This document shows positions 1-10,415 of a DNA stretch of 64,000 bases, in pieces; position 1 is the stretch's first letter; every line of letters begins with the position of its first letter. The notes under the pieces are model-generated. The model saw only the letters and a program-made list of their open reading frames with translations, made no database searches and was not told where the DNA came from. The DNA lies in the NCBI GenBank assembly GCA_035771165.1, contig JAWNZC010000114.1, positions 2,289,001 to 2,353,000 of the forward strand. Direction: 5' to 3'. This DNA comes from Paragorgia papillata (taxonomy: Eukaryota > Cnidaria > Anthozoa > Scleralcyonacea > Coralliidae). Both the position numbers and the translations under genes were made by a program.

Positions 1-1098
1 AATCATAACCATGCAAAGGCTGACGCCCACCCAAAACGCGCATAAAAATGATAAAAATTTGAAAGTCTTTCGGATGCAACCCAAACTTGAGCAAGATTTG
101 AGCTTGAATCGAAAAAATAATTTTCTGTTCCTTCCTTTAACTGCTAACGGAATTTTAACTGCTAACGCCACGGGAATATGTTTTCAATGCAAAACAAGTT
201 ATGTGCGTGTATATATATATTAATATATATGTCCTGTATCGCGAATTGCGCCCATCGCAAACCTGTCCCTTGGCACTAGGTTGCAAGCAATTTCTAGAAA
301 TTCCATTGACAACTGGGTTTTGGATATAAACTTTCAAGATTTCTTGGAAAGAAGTCGTTCGAGCACAGCTCTACATTTTAATCTGATGCAGAACTCCGCT
401 CAGTCAAAACCTCAGTATTTCTTTCCAGAAAATCTCGGCAGTTGAATACATACTTTGAACTGTTGCTTTCCAGTTTCCACAGTTGTAATAGATTACAGTG
501 ATCTTATGGACCGAAATCTCGTCAAAATCAGTCACCAAGCCAACATAACGGTACAGTCAGTTCTCCATATTTCAAGACTATATCAGTACTTCCGTAAATG
601 ATTTGTAACATTTCTAGAAAATAATGCCACTCAATTAGATCCATCTTTGAGGCGATTGTTGCAATATGCAATTAGAATCAGTTCCAAAAACTTCCATTCA
701 ACATGGCGTCGTTCTTCTATAGCTACTTTAATTATGTCAAGGTCGGTCAATATTCGAAAACCCCGACTGCACATTACAAAGCCCTTAAGACTTTCAGACA
801 AAAGATACAGATCACTTGGCCGTTTGAATGTTTCGACATTAACATAACACTAGATAACCTTTGTTTAGGCAAAGCAACCGGCAAACTTAATAAACTATGA
901 CCAGCAATCAGTGTCACTCATGAAGTTAGATGTACCGACAACCGGCAACGATTAATCGTGTAAAACGATGCCATGATGAGCAAAGATGTGAAATCTAGGT
1001 TGTATCTGGTTTCTCGTTATCCCATTTTATTTGGCTATATATAAAAAACCCGTAAAGAAACCGCATTAACATATTTTTAAAATTTTAATCTCATGTTG
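1..1098. other. No supported gene
   Basis: No recognisable domain or repeat family was found here. A short plus-strand frame (703-900) begins with an ATG in a good context (ACATGGCG) and is open for 65 codons, but I see no motif, and a second overlapping frame (647-847) is equally open, so neither is called. The stretch is moderately AT-rich, with a short (TA)n run near 213-230. Confidence 0.5.
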
Positions 1099-1895
1099 AT
1101 GTGTCCTCTTAAGAGAGGTGTCCGCTTAAAGGGTTGTAACTATAGTGTTTTATTAAAGAAATGGCTGAGACCTCACCTAAGTGTCCGCCTTAAGAGAGGT
1201 GTCCGCTTAAAGGGTTGTAACTATAGTGTTTTATTAAAGAAATGGCTGGGACCTCGCCTTGGTGTCCTCTTAAGAGAGGTGTCCGCTTAAAGGGTTGTAA
1301 CTATAGTGTTTTATTAAAGAAATGGCTGGGACCTCGCCTAGGTGTCCTCTTAAGAGAGGTGTCCGCTTAAAGGGGTTGTAACTATAGTGTTTTATTAAAG
1401 AAATGGCTGAGACCTCACCTAAGTGTCCGCCTTAAGAGAGGTGTCCGCTTAAAGGGTTGTAACTATAGTGTTTTATTAAAGAAATGGCTGGGACCTCGCC
1501 TTGGTGTCCTCTTAAGAGAGGTGTCCGCTTAAAGGGTTGTAACTATAGTGTTTTATTAAAGAAATGGCTGGGACCTCGCCTAGGTGTCCTCTTAAGAGAG
1601 GTGTCCGCTTAAAGGGGTTGTAACTATAGTGTTTTATTAAAGAAATGACTGGACCTCACCTAAGTGTCCTCTTAAGAGAGGTGTCCGCTTAAAGGGTTGT
1701 AACTATAGTGTTTTATTAAAGAAATGGCTGAGACCTCGCCTTGGCGTCCGTTTAAGAGAGGTGTCCGCTTAAAGGGTTGTAACTATAGTGTTTTATTAAA
1801 GAAATGGCTGGGACCTCGCCTTGGCGTCCGTTTAAGAAAGGTGTCCGCTTAAAAGGGGTGTCCGTTAATAGAGGTTCGACTGTATTTCTTTTCAA
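1099..1895. repeat. Tandem satellite, 80-81 bp unit, about 9-10 copies
   Basis: Units start near 1101, 1181, 1262, 1342, 1423, 1504, 1584, 1664, 1744 and 1824, each with GTGTCC near its start, AGAGAGGTGTCCGCTTAAAG and then ATGGCTGGGACCTCGCC. Two sub-variants (CCTAAGTGTCCGCC and CCTTGGTGTCCTC) recur in a repeating order, so three-unit blocks were probably duplicated. The array ends in AGAGGTTCGACTGTA, which matches the terminal inverted repeat of the MITE at 45407-45577. Copy boundaries were counted by eye. Confidence 0.93.
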
Positions 1896-2470
1896 AAAAA
1901 ACAACGTTCTTTCGTAGCTGCAAGCTCCTATCTAATAACCCACTACGAGAATGTATTCTCTATATACTACAGAGAATATAAGACGATACATTCATGTTAT
2001 TGTAGTATATAAAGTGATTACATACTGTTCATTATGCTTGTACATTATAATATTTTACAATATTGCAAAGTCTTGCATCGATCGGAAACGGATGGGAAAA
2101 ATCCGAATGTTCAATGTATAGAAATCGTGACGATAATCTTACTTTTTGTGCTTCGTTATCAAATCATAAAATATAACTATCTTTTTCGTAGTGAAAATAG
2201 CTTTTACGAATTTCTTTAACGGAAATTTTTGACAAAAAAAATGTTGCTGCAGCAACGAATCGATGTAACAAGCCCCGAGTTTGAAATTTTTTGTCATTGA
2301 AATTCCACGACTTTACTCCAAGAAACTATTACAACATATCCAGAGCCCAGAGGGATTCTTCTTTTATTACTAAAATAAAAAGGAGGCTCTATTCGAAGAG
2401 TACATTCGCCGTATTCAAGATCGTAAAAGCTATTTTTTCATTTTCTGTATATACAGTACTTATATATTTA
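1896..2470. other. No supported gene
   Basis: AT-rich DNA with a short inverted stretch around 1950-2005 (TATTCTCTATATACTACAGA and its partner). The open frames are short and show no domain. Confidence 0.5.
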
Positions 2471-3235
2471 GTATTGGTTGTAATTCTTCCCTCCATATGT
2501 TATATAAACATTCTAATAGTATAGTTATATCAACGTTCTAATGGTAGTAATTCCTCCCTCCACATGTTATATAAACATTCTAAGAGTAGTTATTCCTCCT
2601 TCCACATGTTAATATAGACATTCTTATAGTAGTAATTCCTCCCTCCATATGTTATATAGACATTCTCATAGTTGTAATTCTTCCCTCCATATGTTATATA
2701 AACATTCTAATAGTATAGTTATATAAACGTTCTAATGGTAGTAATTCCTCCCTCCACATGTTATATAAACATTCTAAGAGTATTTATTCCTCCTTCCACA
2801 TGTTAATATAGACATTCTTATTGTAGTAATTCTTCCCTCCATATGTTATATAAACATTCTAATAGTAGTTATATAAACATTCTAATAGTAGTTATATAAA
2901 CGTTCTAATGGTAGTAATTCCTCCCTCCATATGTTATATAAACATTCTAAGAGTATTTATTCCTCCTTCCACATGTTAATATAGACATTCTTATAGTAGT
3001 AATTCTTCCCTCCATATGTTATATAGACATTCTCATAGTTGTAATTCTTCCCTCCATATGTTATATAAACATTCTAATAGTAGTTATATAAATGTTCTAA
3101 TGGTAGTAATTCTTCCCTCCATATGTTATATAAACATTCTAAGAATATTTATTCCTCCTTCCAACGTGTTAATATAGACATTCTAATTGTAGTAATTCCT
3201 CCCTCCATATGTTATATAAACATTCTAATAAGAAG
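2471..3235. repeat. AT-rich composite minisatellite downstream of NUP35
   Basis: Repeated modules carry TTCCTCCCTCCATATG, TTATATAAACATTCTAA and a shorter TAGTTATATAAACGTTCTAA module, giving an irregular composite array. On the minus strand several units carry AATAAA (plus-strand TTTATT near 2782, 2953 and 3148). The array therefore lies where the NUP35 3' untranslated region should end and could supply its polyadenylation signals. Confidence 0.9.
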
Positions 3236-3277
3236 TCAATTCCTTGGTGTAGTGTTTAGCACCAGTCATCAAAATTG

Positions 3278-6200
3278 TTACCAACCAAAAACGTATTCCA
3301 TTGCCTTTGATACCAGGTTGTTGTTTTTCTGTGGAGTATTGGAACTACTGCCAGCAACCTAAAAAAATATAACTTAAAAATGAAACTTAAAACTTAAAGA
3401 TGAAACTTAAAGATGAAACGAGGCAATTTTCTTTTAAGATTGCAACGCAGTTTTTACTAAAGGTGAAGTACGGTAATACGAGCAACAATTTGCTGCAACA
3501 TTGTTGCGTTGTAAGTTGAAAAGGGTTGATTCACGTATTGCCACCCACCTAAAACATTGTCACGCAACAATGATTTTGTTCCAAGTTGAAACAGCATGTT
3601 GCAGCAAGTAGAACTGGAGTCTACTTTTTTCAACAAATTTTTTCAACTTACAACAAAATCATTATTGCGTGACAATTTTTAAGGTGGATGCTAATACGTG
3701 CAACAACGCTTTTCAAACTTCCAACGCAACAATGTTGCGTTGAAAGTTGAAGAGAAATGTTGCCGGTATTACCTCACCTTAAAGAAAATATCGCAAGTTG
3801 TATTGGGAGCGTCACACGCTGCAAAAAGCAGTTTTAAGCTGCTTCTACTTTCTCTGCAACTCGCAGCGCAATTTTTCGTTGCGAAACTAACGCTAAACGC
3901 CATTGCGTCGCACTGATTCCAAAGAATATTTCCTTGTGTTTTGCCTTTAACCCTTAGAGTATACAAAGGGTTTCCTATTGATGAGTATAATCGATACTAA
4001 AGTACGCGCTAGCCATGGAAAGGGTTAAAAATCAAACTTAAAACTTATTAAAGATGAAACTTAAACTTTCTATGAAAAACAGCAAGATGAAACATGTACC
4101 TCTAGATCACTACTTGCGGCTTGGTATGCAGCAGTTAATGGACGAATAGGAGTTTTACGTGAAGATGGTGATGGTACTTCATTTAATGAAGAAGAAGTTG
4201 AAGGAAGATTTTCTTTTCCAGTTTCAAACATAAAATTCTAAGAAAACAAAAAAGCATAACTGAGAAACTGAACATAGCTTAGATTAGAATAAAAAACTAA
4301 AGTTCATTGTTCTATCTTTCTGTTCACGTTTATGCAAAGTTGTGCACCGTTGAAAACAATGTATCTTAAGGCCTGGCCAAACGCTTTCAATATTTCATGC
4401 AACATCGTTCAATATTCTTGAACGCATGTTGAACGAAAATTTGAACATGTTCAAATTTCGTTCAGCATCATTCAACACCATTCAACAACGTTCAACAACG
4501 TTCAACAGGGGTGGCCAAACGCTGTCAACATGTTGAATCACGGTTGAATTCAATAATGTTGAACGATGTTGAATGACGGAAATGTTGAAAGCGTTTGGCC
4601 AGGCCTTTAAGTATAATAAAGCATCCATAGCAGAATTTGAGTTTTGATAAGTTCTTAAAATAATTATTTTTTAATTTATTAAATTACTCACTTTATCAAT
4701 ACATTGCTTTACCCCAACCATCATGTTGTTTCCAAACATTTTTCCATTTTTACTAAGAGCCTTTGAATATAAAGTTTAACACAATATAAATAAAATGGTA
4801 AAATGGGATTAGTCTTTCATGTTTTTATTCACTCTGTACCTTTTTTGCTTGAAGTTTTGATTGATATTTTATATGCATCCAATTGCCGTTAGATGCCACC
4901 TGGTAAAATTAAATGGAAAGGCAAAATTTACAAACAGAAATGAAAAAGGAAAGAAATAGAGAAATAAGGGAGGGAAGAATGGCACAAAGAAAGGAAAGGA
5001 ATGGAGATGAGAGGAGAGAAGAAGAAAAGAGAAAAGAGGAGAGGAGAGAAGAAGAGGAAAGAAAAGAAAGGGAAGAAAAGAGAAAAAAGGAAAGAAAAGA
5101 AAGAAGGTAGAGAAGGAAGTAAAAGAGAAAAGAAGAAAAAAATTGTAGATAATAGTGATAATAATCTTTTTGGCAACTAACCTCATGTTTCAAAATGTTG
5201 CCATATTGTGAAAATTGTTGAAGAATAAAAGAACTTGCAGCAGGTGGAAACCTGAAACAAAACATAATTTAAAAGTGCTTGTTATCAATATCAACGTTCC
5301 TTTTCTTCACAGTTCAAGATCATAGAAATTAGCACACAGATGAGTGCCCCTAAGAAAAATAAATTCTAAAATATTTTACAAATAAAGTATCATACCCAAA
5401 TACAGTGACAGAGCATTCATCAAGAGATTCATTTGGTGTTATGTCCTCTCTAAAATTTAACAATTAACAAGTTTTGAATAAAATTGACTTGAAGTGGAAC
5501 TGTTCAATATGAATTTCATTCCTGATGCTGTGTTATTAACCCTTTCACTACTGGAGACTTTCGGGTGAAAACTCCTGTTCTTCCTGGACCTAATTTAGAA
5601 CTATTGATAAATTTCAAGTCCATTTCAAAACATATAATATGCTCAGTACAATTTGGAGGCTTTTAGTTTGGAGTTTAGCGAGACGAAAGCTTAGCGAACT
5701 ATTATTTACATGAGGTATTGCCATTTGTAATAATCACAGACGTTTTATATTTTATACTTTAATGATATTGATTACCTTGCAACCAAATGTTTAAAATAAC
5801 TTGATAAAATTATGGTTTCCATGATTATACGTATTTTTTGAGTTAGATAAACGACAATATCAATGAAGAAAAGCAGGGGATAACTGCGCAGTTGGTCTTA
5901 GGGGATAACTCAGACTGGGGGATCGCTGAGACCGTGACACCGGTTCAGTAGTCAAAGGGTTAAAAGTCAGATCATACACAATTATTTCATAGTACCCTTG
6001 TGAATAAAATGGATCCACTTGGGCTGGAGATGATAATGTTTTCCTAGATGGACTCAAAAGATGATCTCTGAAATCAACTGAATTCTGATGGGATTGCCGA
6101 CCTACAAACAATTAATAGTAATAAGACTAAAAGTAAGAAAGGATGGAGGGTTGGAAGAAACCAAGAAAAAAATATGAAAAGTAAGAATAAAAAAGTATGG

Positions 6201-8378
6201 TAAATAAATACACAAAGAAATGAATGAATGGATAGATATACCGGTAGAGATAAAAGGGTGGATGGCCTATAAGTGAAGGTTTAATGATTATACGCAATTT
6301 TTGTGGCAATAGTTTGGGTGACGGAAAGTGCGGAAAATAGTTAAAAAAGAAAATAGTTAAATGGTCTTACCTGGTGACTGAGTATGAGACAGACGGGTTA
6401 CCATATGCACATCCATCTATTGAGGAAAATTATATAAATTATAAAATTTTATTATATAAAATAGAGTGTTTTATTGATTTTTCCACCACTACTAAAAGTG
6501 ATAATCTCACATGTGCGATTATTTATGATAATCGCACATGTGACGATTATCGCTGAATCAGCATTATAGTTTAATGCAATTTTTGCAAGGCAATAGGACA
6601 ATTTTTTTATAATATTTTATAATAAACAGAACAATACATGGATGCTTGGAAATATGAAATTTATTTCTTGTGTTGACAAGGATATGTCACAAGTTCGCTT
6701 TGCTCACTCGTGAGATATCCTGGTCAACACTCAAAATAAATTTCATATTTCCACACATCCATGTATTATTCTCTATATAATATATTTAATTAATGTAAAT
6801 ATTGAAATCAAATTGACAAATTTTCAGCTGAATTTTACCTCCTAAAAATATATTGAAGCTTTAACTAGAAATTCAATATTCTTTTTATATATATAGTATA
6901 TACAGTACATACAGTATACTATGCACTTACAGGTTGGTTCTCTCTTCTTAAAGGACTTGCAGAATTGCTTGGAATAGTTGTGTCACTAAACAGATCAGCA
7001 ACAGGGGGGGCCTTCCCTCTTGAACCTCTTGGAGTTGAACTGTTACTGCTGTAAAAAGAAAAAAATTAGGAAAATCCAACCTCGTACCCAGGGCCATTTG
7101 TAGGGATCTGGGCCAAGATGGTGGGAACAAATGGCCCTGGTGGAGGCTAGGCTATCTCAGCCTCTGATTGGGCAAGAGCTTATTGCATAAATTAGATTGA
7201 TTTTGGTTTTTTTTTCTTAAATTGTATTTTGGCCTTGTCAGGTTGGTACGAGGTTGAGGAAAATCATCTTTTAAAGGAGCTACAGTGTACTGTGTCTTCA
7301 AAAACAGTAACTCAGTCATGTGTCAGGTTTTCAAATTTGTTTATCCACATACCAAGTATGTCGCACAGAGTCCGTGTCTTTTCTCTCTTTGCTAGTGTTG
7401 AATCTACTGTGGCTGTGACCACCAGTTCTCGCTGGTGACCAAGATTTCATTTTCCCAGGACTTTTGTTTCTACTCCCTTGCCCATACGTGGCATCAGAAA
7501 GACTGTGGGAATGATACTAAAACAATAAATCAAGCAACATTCAAATACTGTATCTGCCTCCAACGCAGCTCTTCTTTGCCCCAGGCTCTTCTTTGCCCTC
7601 TCTTCTCAGATCACAGGGACCAACACCACAGAATAAAAATACAACCAGAAGTCCAACTCGAGTGACAACTTGTCCGCATTTCTTCAATGCGCAGGTGCGA
7701 TATTTTACGCCATCCTACGCAATGTCCTACACCATCCTACACAATCCTGGCAAGTTCCCCAACTGCCAGGAGAACTTGCTAGGATTGAGTTTATCCCATA
7801 CTTGTGCCTTTATCAGGGTAATAACAGCAGGTGATAAAATGGTGTGTCCTGAAACAGCAAGACATATCATTTTTATCCAAACAGTGAAATAAAAGTAGTT
7901 TCTCTCTCACGTTTCTCTCTGACAAATTAAAGAGCCTTCACTTGAAACATTAGAAACTATGTTCAATAGTTTCATATATATATATAATATTTAGTTTTAT
8001 TTTAATACGATATATATACAATATTTGTACATACTACATACTGTACATATGTATGGATCATACACACATACTGTACAATCAGATTGTAGAAGATTTAGAA
8101 ATCAGACAAAAAAACCACAACAATACCATTTGTGAAGAAGGAGTATGTCCACCTAACAAATATCCTGGTAAATAACTGTTGTTTTGACTTGGGGAAGCCA
8201 TGTTTACAGTTTGATTGCCAAAACTAGATCTAGGAGTAAGTTGAAGGCCAGTGCCAGGAACACGGGAAAAACCTTGAAATAAATAGTTAATAATTCAGTA
8301 TATAAATTCACACAGTCTGCCAAGAAATATAGAGGAATCTACGCTTTAAAAAGCAAAGAAAAACTCACTCGAATCCAT
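3278..8378 (-). CDS. NUP35: Nucleoporin NUP35 (Nup53), 12 coding exons
   Basis: Nup35 is a scaffold-linker nucleoporin of the nuclear pore inner ring; it binds Nup93/Nup155 and membrane. Coding exons in transcript order: 8369-8378, 8127-8272, 7353-7516, 6931-7048, 6371-6416, 5996-6101, 5396-5449, 5182-5251, 4840-4899, 4692-4760, 4100-4237, 3278-3358. They total 1062 nt, or 353 residues plus TAA. Every intron is GT-AG and every phase joins. Family landmarks: NNSYLPGYLLGG near residue 34; SPAQVDPFYSQG before the RRM-like domain; SVTVFGFPP, SQYGNILKHE, GNWMHIKYQSKLQA and MMVGVKQCIDK across the Nup35-type RRM (about 210-281); and the amphipathic tail LVSKAMEYVFGW at the C-terminus. The human protein is about 326 residues. 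The 10-nt first coding exon and the 46-nt exon 5 are the least certain. At least five MITEs and a purine-rich tract sit in introns. Confidence 0.94.
3461..3779. mobile_element. Harbinger-type MITE in the last NUP35 intron
   Basis: Long terminal inverted repeats start AGGTGAAGTACGGTAATACG on the left and read AGGTGAGGTAATACCGGCAA on the complementary right end. Both ends also carry CAACATTGTTGCGTTG. The element is flanked by TAA at 3458-3460 and 3780-3782. A 3-bp TWA duplication is typical of PIF/Harbinger elements. No coding capacity is visible. A related half-element starts near 22505. Confidence 0.8.
4369..4606. mobile_element. MITE with AGGCCTGGCCAAACGC ends
   Basis: The ends are inverted copies of AGGCCTGGCCAAACGCTTTC, and the interior is built from repeats of GTTCAACA/TGTTGAAC. 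It is flanked by TTA at 4366-4368 and 4607-4609, again compatible with a Harbinger-like 3-bp duplication. It lies in the NUP35 intron between 4238 and 4691. The same right end occurs at about 21560-21585. Confidence 0.82.
4909..5140. repeat. Purine-rich GA/GAAA low-complexity tract
   Basis: More than 200 bp of almost pure purine on the plus strand (AGGAGAGAAGAAGAGG-like). It occupies most of the 282-bp NUP35 intron between exons 8 and 9, so the transcript carries a long pyrimidine tract here. Open frames across it on both strands are low-complexity artefacts, except for the first coding-like residues that belong to NUP35 exon 8. Confidence 0.9.
5540..5959. mobile_element. piggyBac-like MITE (TTAA target) in a NUP35 intron
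   Basis: TTAA sits on both sides (5536-5539 and 5960-5963). The inner ends are CCCTTTCACTACTG and, on the complement, CCCTTTGACTACTG. CCCTTT next to TTAA is a piggyBac-type terminus. The 420-bp interior has no transposase. It fills most of the intron between NUP35 exons 6 and 7. Confidence 0.8.
6500..6551. repeat. Short palindrome in a NUP35 intron
   Basis: Arms GATAATC...CACATGTGCGATTAT and ATAATCGCACATGTG...GATTATC face each other across about 5 bp. It would form a hairpin in single-stranded DNA or RNA. It is probably a fragment of an inverted-repeat element. Confidence 0.75.
6633..6767. repeat. Inverted-repeat element (135 bp) in a NUP35 intron
   Basis: Arms of about 45 bp begin AATACATGGATG and end CATCCATGTATT, and both include AAATATGAAATTTATTT or its complement. 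The loop holds ACAAGTTCGCTTTGCTCACT. It looks like a small foldback MITE. I could not read a convincing target duplication. Confidence 0.75.
7077..7256. mobile_element. Mutator-like MITE with 9-bp target duplication
   Basis: The ends CAACCTCGTACC and GGTACGAGGTTG are inverted copies. The element is flanked by an exact 9-bp direct repeat, AGGAAAATC, at 7068-7076 and 7257-7265. Nine-base duplications are typical of Mutator-like elements. The 180-bp insert sits in the NUP35 intron between exons 3 and 4, immediately upstream of the pyrimidine tract that precedes exon 4. Confidence 0.8.
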
Positions 8379-8780
8379 ATCAAAGAAGAGGGGAAAAGAA
8401 CTTTTGAAAATTGGTGTATTGAACTCGTACCCAAGCCCATTCGCGCCAAGGTCATATTTATTGCATAATATAACATCACTCAGATTTTGTTGCATTTTCA
8501 AGAAAAGAATGAAAAATAACGATATCAAATTAATCATACTGCAAATTACAACACTTTAGGTATAATATCATGCATGCAAAGATATAATAATAATTATGCA
8601 AAATATTTTATGTTTTTCAGCTCGTAGCCTGAAATGCCAGGCTATCCATCACTGGAGTGATGGCATGTTGCAACGTGTTACAGCTGACACAAAATACCAT
8701 GTGTTCATTTCTTGATTGCATGGTGGCCATGTGCTTGAACCAGTATTTTGAACACAAAGGTTACATATTTCTCAGCTGTT
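8379..8780. promoter_or_regulatory. Shared upstream region of NUP35 and MRPL13
   Basis: The two start codons (8378 on minus, 8781 on plus) face away from each other across about 400 bp, so the promoters lie in or near this interval. No convincing TATA box is visible. Possible 3' splice sites TGTTTTTCAG (ending at 8622) and ATATTTCTCAG (ending at 8775) leave room for a 5' untranslated MRPL13 exon. The assignment rests on gene orientation only. Confidence 0.5.
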
Positions 8781-9287
8781 ATGCTTCTTGGAAACCGTGC
8801 TAGACAAAGTGTTTTAACTCACACTAGATTGTGGTACCTTATCAATGCCAAGGACCAAATAAATGGCCGTCTTGCAGCTTACATTTCACAAATATTACAA
8901 GGAAAAACAAAACCTATTTACCATCCTAAGCAAGATGTTGGTGACTTTGTGGTGGTGATAAACACAAAAGATGTTGTTTTTACTGGGAGAAAATGGGACA
9001 AGAAAGTCTACAGACATCATACTGGCTATCCGGGTGGTTTAAAAGAGATTTCTGCCAGTTCATTGCATGGTAAAGATCAAACAAGGGTGTTATGGAGATC
9101 AATAAATGGCATGCTACCAAAGAACAATTTAAGAAAGATATTCATGTCTCGTCTGTTTTTGTTTGAAGACTCTGAACACCCATATGCAGAGAACATTTAT
9201 ACTGAATTGAAAGGACCAGCTTCTATGCCGAAAAGATTAGATGAATATTCACCAGAAGACTTTGTTGGATACCCAAAATTATTTTAG
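8781..9287 (+). CDS. MRPL13: Mitochondrial ribosomal protein uL13m (MRPL13)
   Basis: A large-subunit protein of the mitochondrial ribosome. The frame gives 168 residues from the first ATG; the human protein is about 178. Family landmarks in order: RLWYLINAKDQINGRLAAYI near the N-terminus, GKTKPIYHPKQDVGD, VVVINTKDVVFTGRKWDKKV, YRHHTGYPGGLKEIS, INGMLPKNNLRK and MPKRLDEYSPEDF near the C-terminus. The frame is open upstream to 8748, but only through a TTG codon, so ATG at 8781 is chosen. There is no intron in the coding region. AATAAA follows at 9353. The intact frame argues for a functional gene, but a recent retrocopy is not excluded. Confidence 0.92.
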   Translation: MLLGNRARQSVLTHTRLWYLINAKDQINGRLAAYISQILQGKTKPIYHPKQDVGDFVVVINTKDVVFTGRKWDKKVYRHHTGYPGGLKEISASSLHGKDQTRVLWRSINGMLPKNNLRKIFMSRLFLFEDSEHPYAENIYTELKGPASMPKRLDEYSPEDFVGYPKLF

Positions 9288-9352
9288 GGCACTAAGCCTA
9301 GTGATGAGAAAAACTGTATCACAGAACAGGGAGCTGTATTATAGATTGTAAT

Positions 9353-9358
9353 AATAAA
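9353..9358 (+). other. Polyadenylation signal of MRPL13
   Basis: AATAAA lies 66 bp after the MRPL13 stop codon. It is followed by a T/G-rich stretch (TTGTTTTCTGTG), a common downstream-element composition. No genomic A-tract follows, which argues weakly against a recent retrocopy. Confidence 0.6.
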
Positions 9359-9483
9359 TTATTAGATGTTGTTTTCTGTGACTTTATATTGCACATGCAC
9401 TTGGTCACAATTTGGCCTTAATGTAACATATAGTTACTAAAATAAGGAACAACCTAAAACCACTATATATATATATATATATT

Positions 9484-9575
9484 TGAGTAAAATTTGTTCT
9501 CAAGCTTTTATACTCTGAGAAAAATGTCGTGAGTATCCCTGACGGGATTCAAAGCTTGAAAACAAATTTTACTCA
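9484..9575. repeat. Hairpin with GAGTAAAATTTGTT arms
   Basis: The left arm TGAGTAAAATTTGTTCTCAA and the right arm AAGCTTGAAAACAAATTTTA (continuing CTCA) pair over 24 bp. The loop contains CCCTGACGGGATTC just before the right arm, which then reads GCTTGAAAAC. That order vaguely recalls a hammerhead core, but the match is poor. Confidence 0.7.
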
Positions 9576-9639
9576 TATTACACCAAACTACAAATTTCAC
9601 TCCTAAAAAATATATATATATATATATAAGTGAGTTATG

Positions 9640-9680
9640 GTTCACGAAATGTTAGAGAGTGCTCAATACCATATATAGAT

Positions 9681-9740
<60 letters not shown>

Positions 9741-9867
9741 TATAAGTGGGCTTACCTCAAATGTTGATGGTCACTACTGTCAGTTTCACACTGGGCGATC
9801 GCCAGTATCGCTAGTATATTCGCTCTATCTTTACGGTATTGAGCACTTTTCAACATTTTGCGAACAA
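9640..9867. repeat. Inverted repeat flanking an (AT)n microsatellite
   Basis: The arm at about 9640-9672 (GTTCACGAAATG through GAGCACT-type sequence to GTGCTCAATACC) is an imperfect inverted copy of the arm at about 9836-9867 (GGTATTGAGCAC to CATTTTGCGAAC). An AT dinucleotide run of nearly 70 bp (9671-9739) lies inside. The whole looks like a MITE whose interior expanded into a microsatellite. Confidence 0.65.
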
Positions 9868-10415
9868 CACTTTGTTTCTTTGAATATATATACATATACA
9901 TGTTGTGGTTTAGACCCACTGGGGGGTTGTTGTCGTAGGTGTAGCAGGTGGGGGGGGGAGGGGGGCAATTGCCCTCCCAAATATTTGAAAAAGGAAAAAA
10001 GCTCTGCCCTGCCCTCCCCCCCCAAACAGAATTGGGCTACTTTGCCTGTGGTTGTGGTTAGATTTAGGGTTACTGGGGGGTTAGATTAATAGGGTCAGGT
10101 TTAGAGGTAGGGGTCTGTTGGGTTAGGGGTGTGTGGTGGGGGGGGGGGGGATTATAAATATAACACAAATGTGCAATTAATAATTATTATCAAAATATCA
10201 ATCATTATTCGGGTCCCCATCGGGGAATACAACCTGCGGGGAATATCGATTCCGAAGCAAGCTTCGCTGCGCTTCGGCAATCTGAAATTTAATTACTCAA
10301 CGTATTTGAGATCAGATTCGGAGTTCATCGACTTACTTTCGTTACTTGTCGTCACCACGTGACTCGTGATGTCACGTCTCACGTGATTCTTCTTCGCAGC
10401 GTGCTCGAAGAGAAC

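Noticed and set aside
1099..1895. CRISPR array, considered because of regular 80-bp spacing
   Set aside because: The whole unit repeats with no unique spacers, and the genome is eukaryotic.
4869..5186. Phe/Ser/Leu-rich frames on minus and Arg/Glu-rich frame on plus
   Set aside because: They are the purine-rich low-complexity tract. Only the exon at 5182-5251 is real coding sequence.
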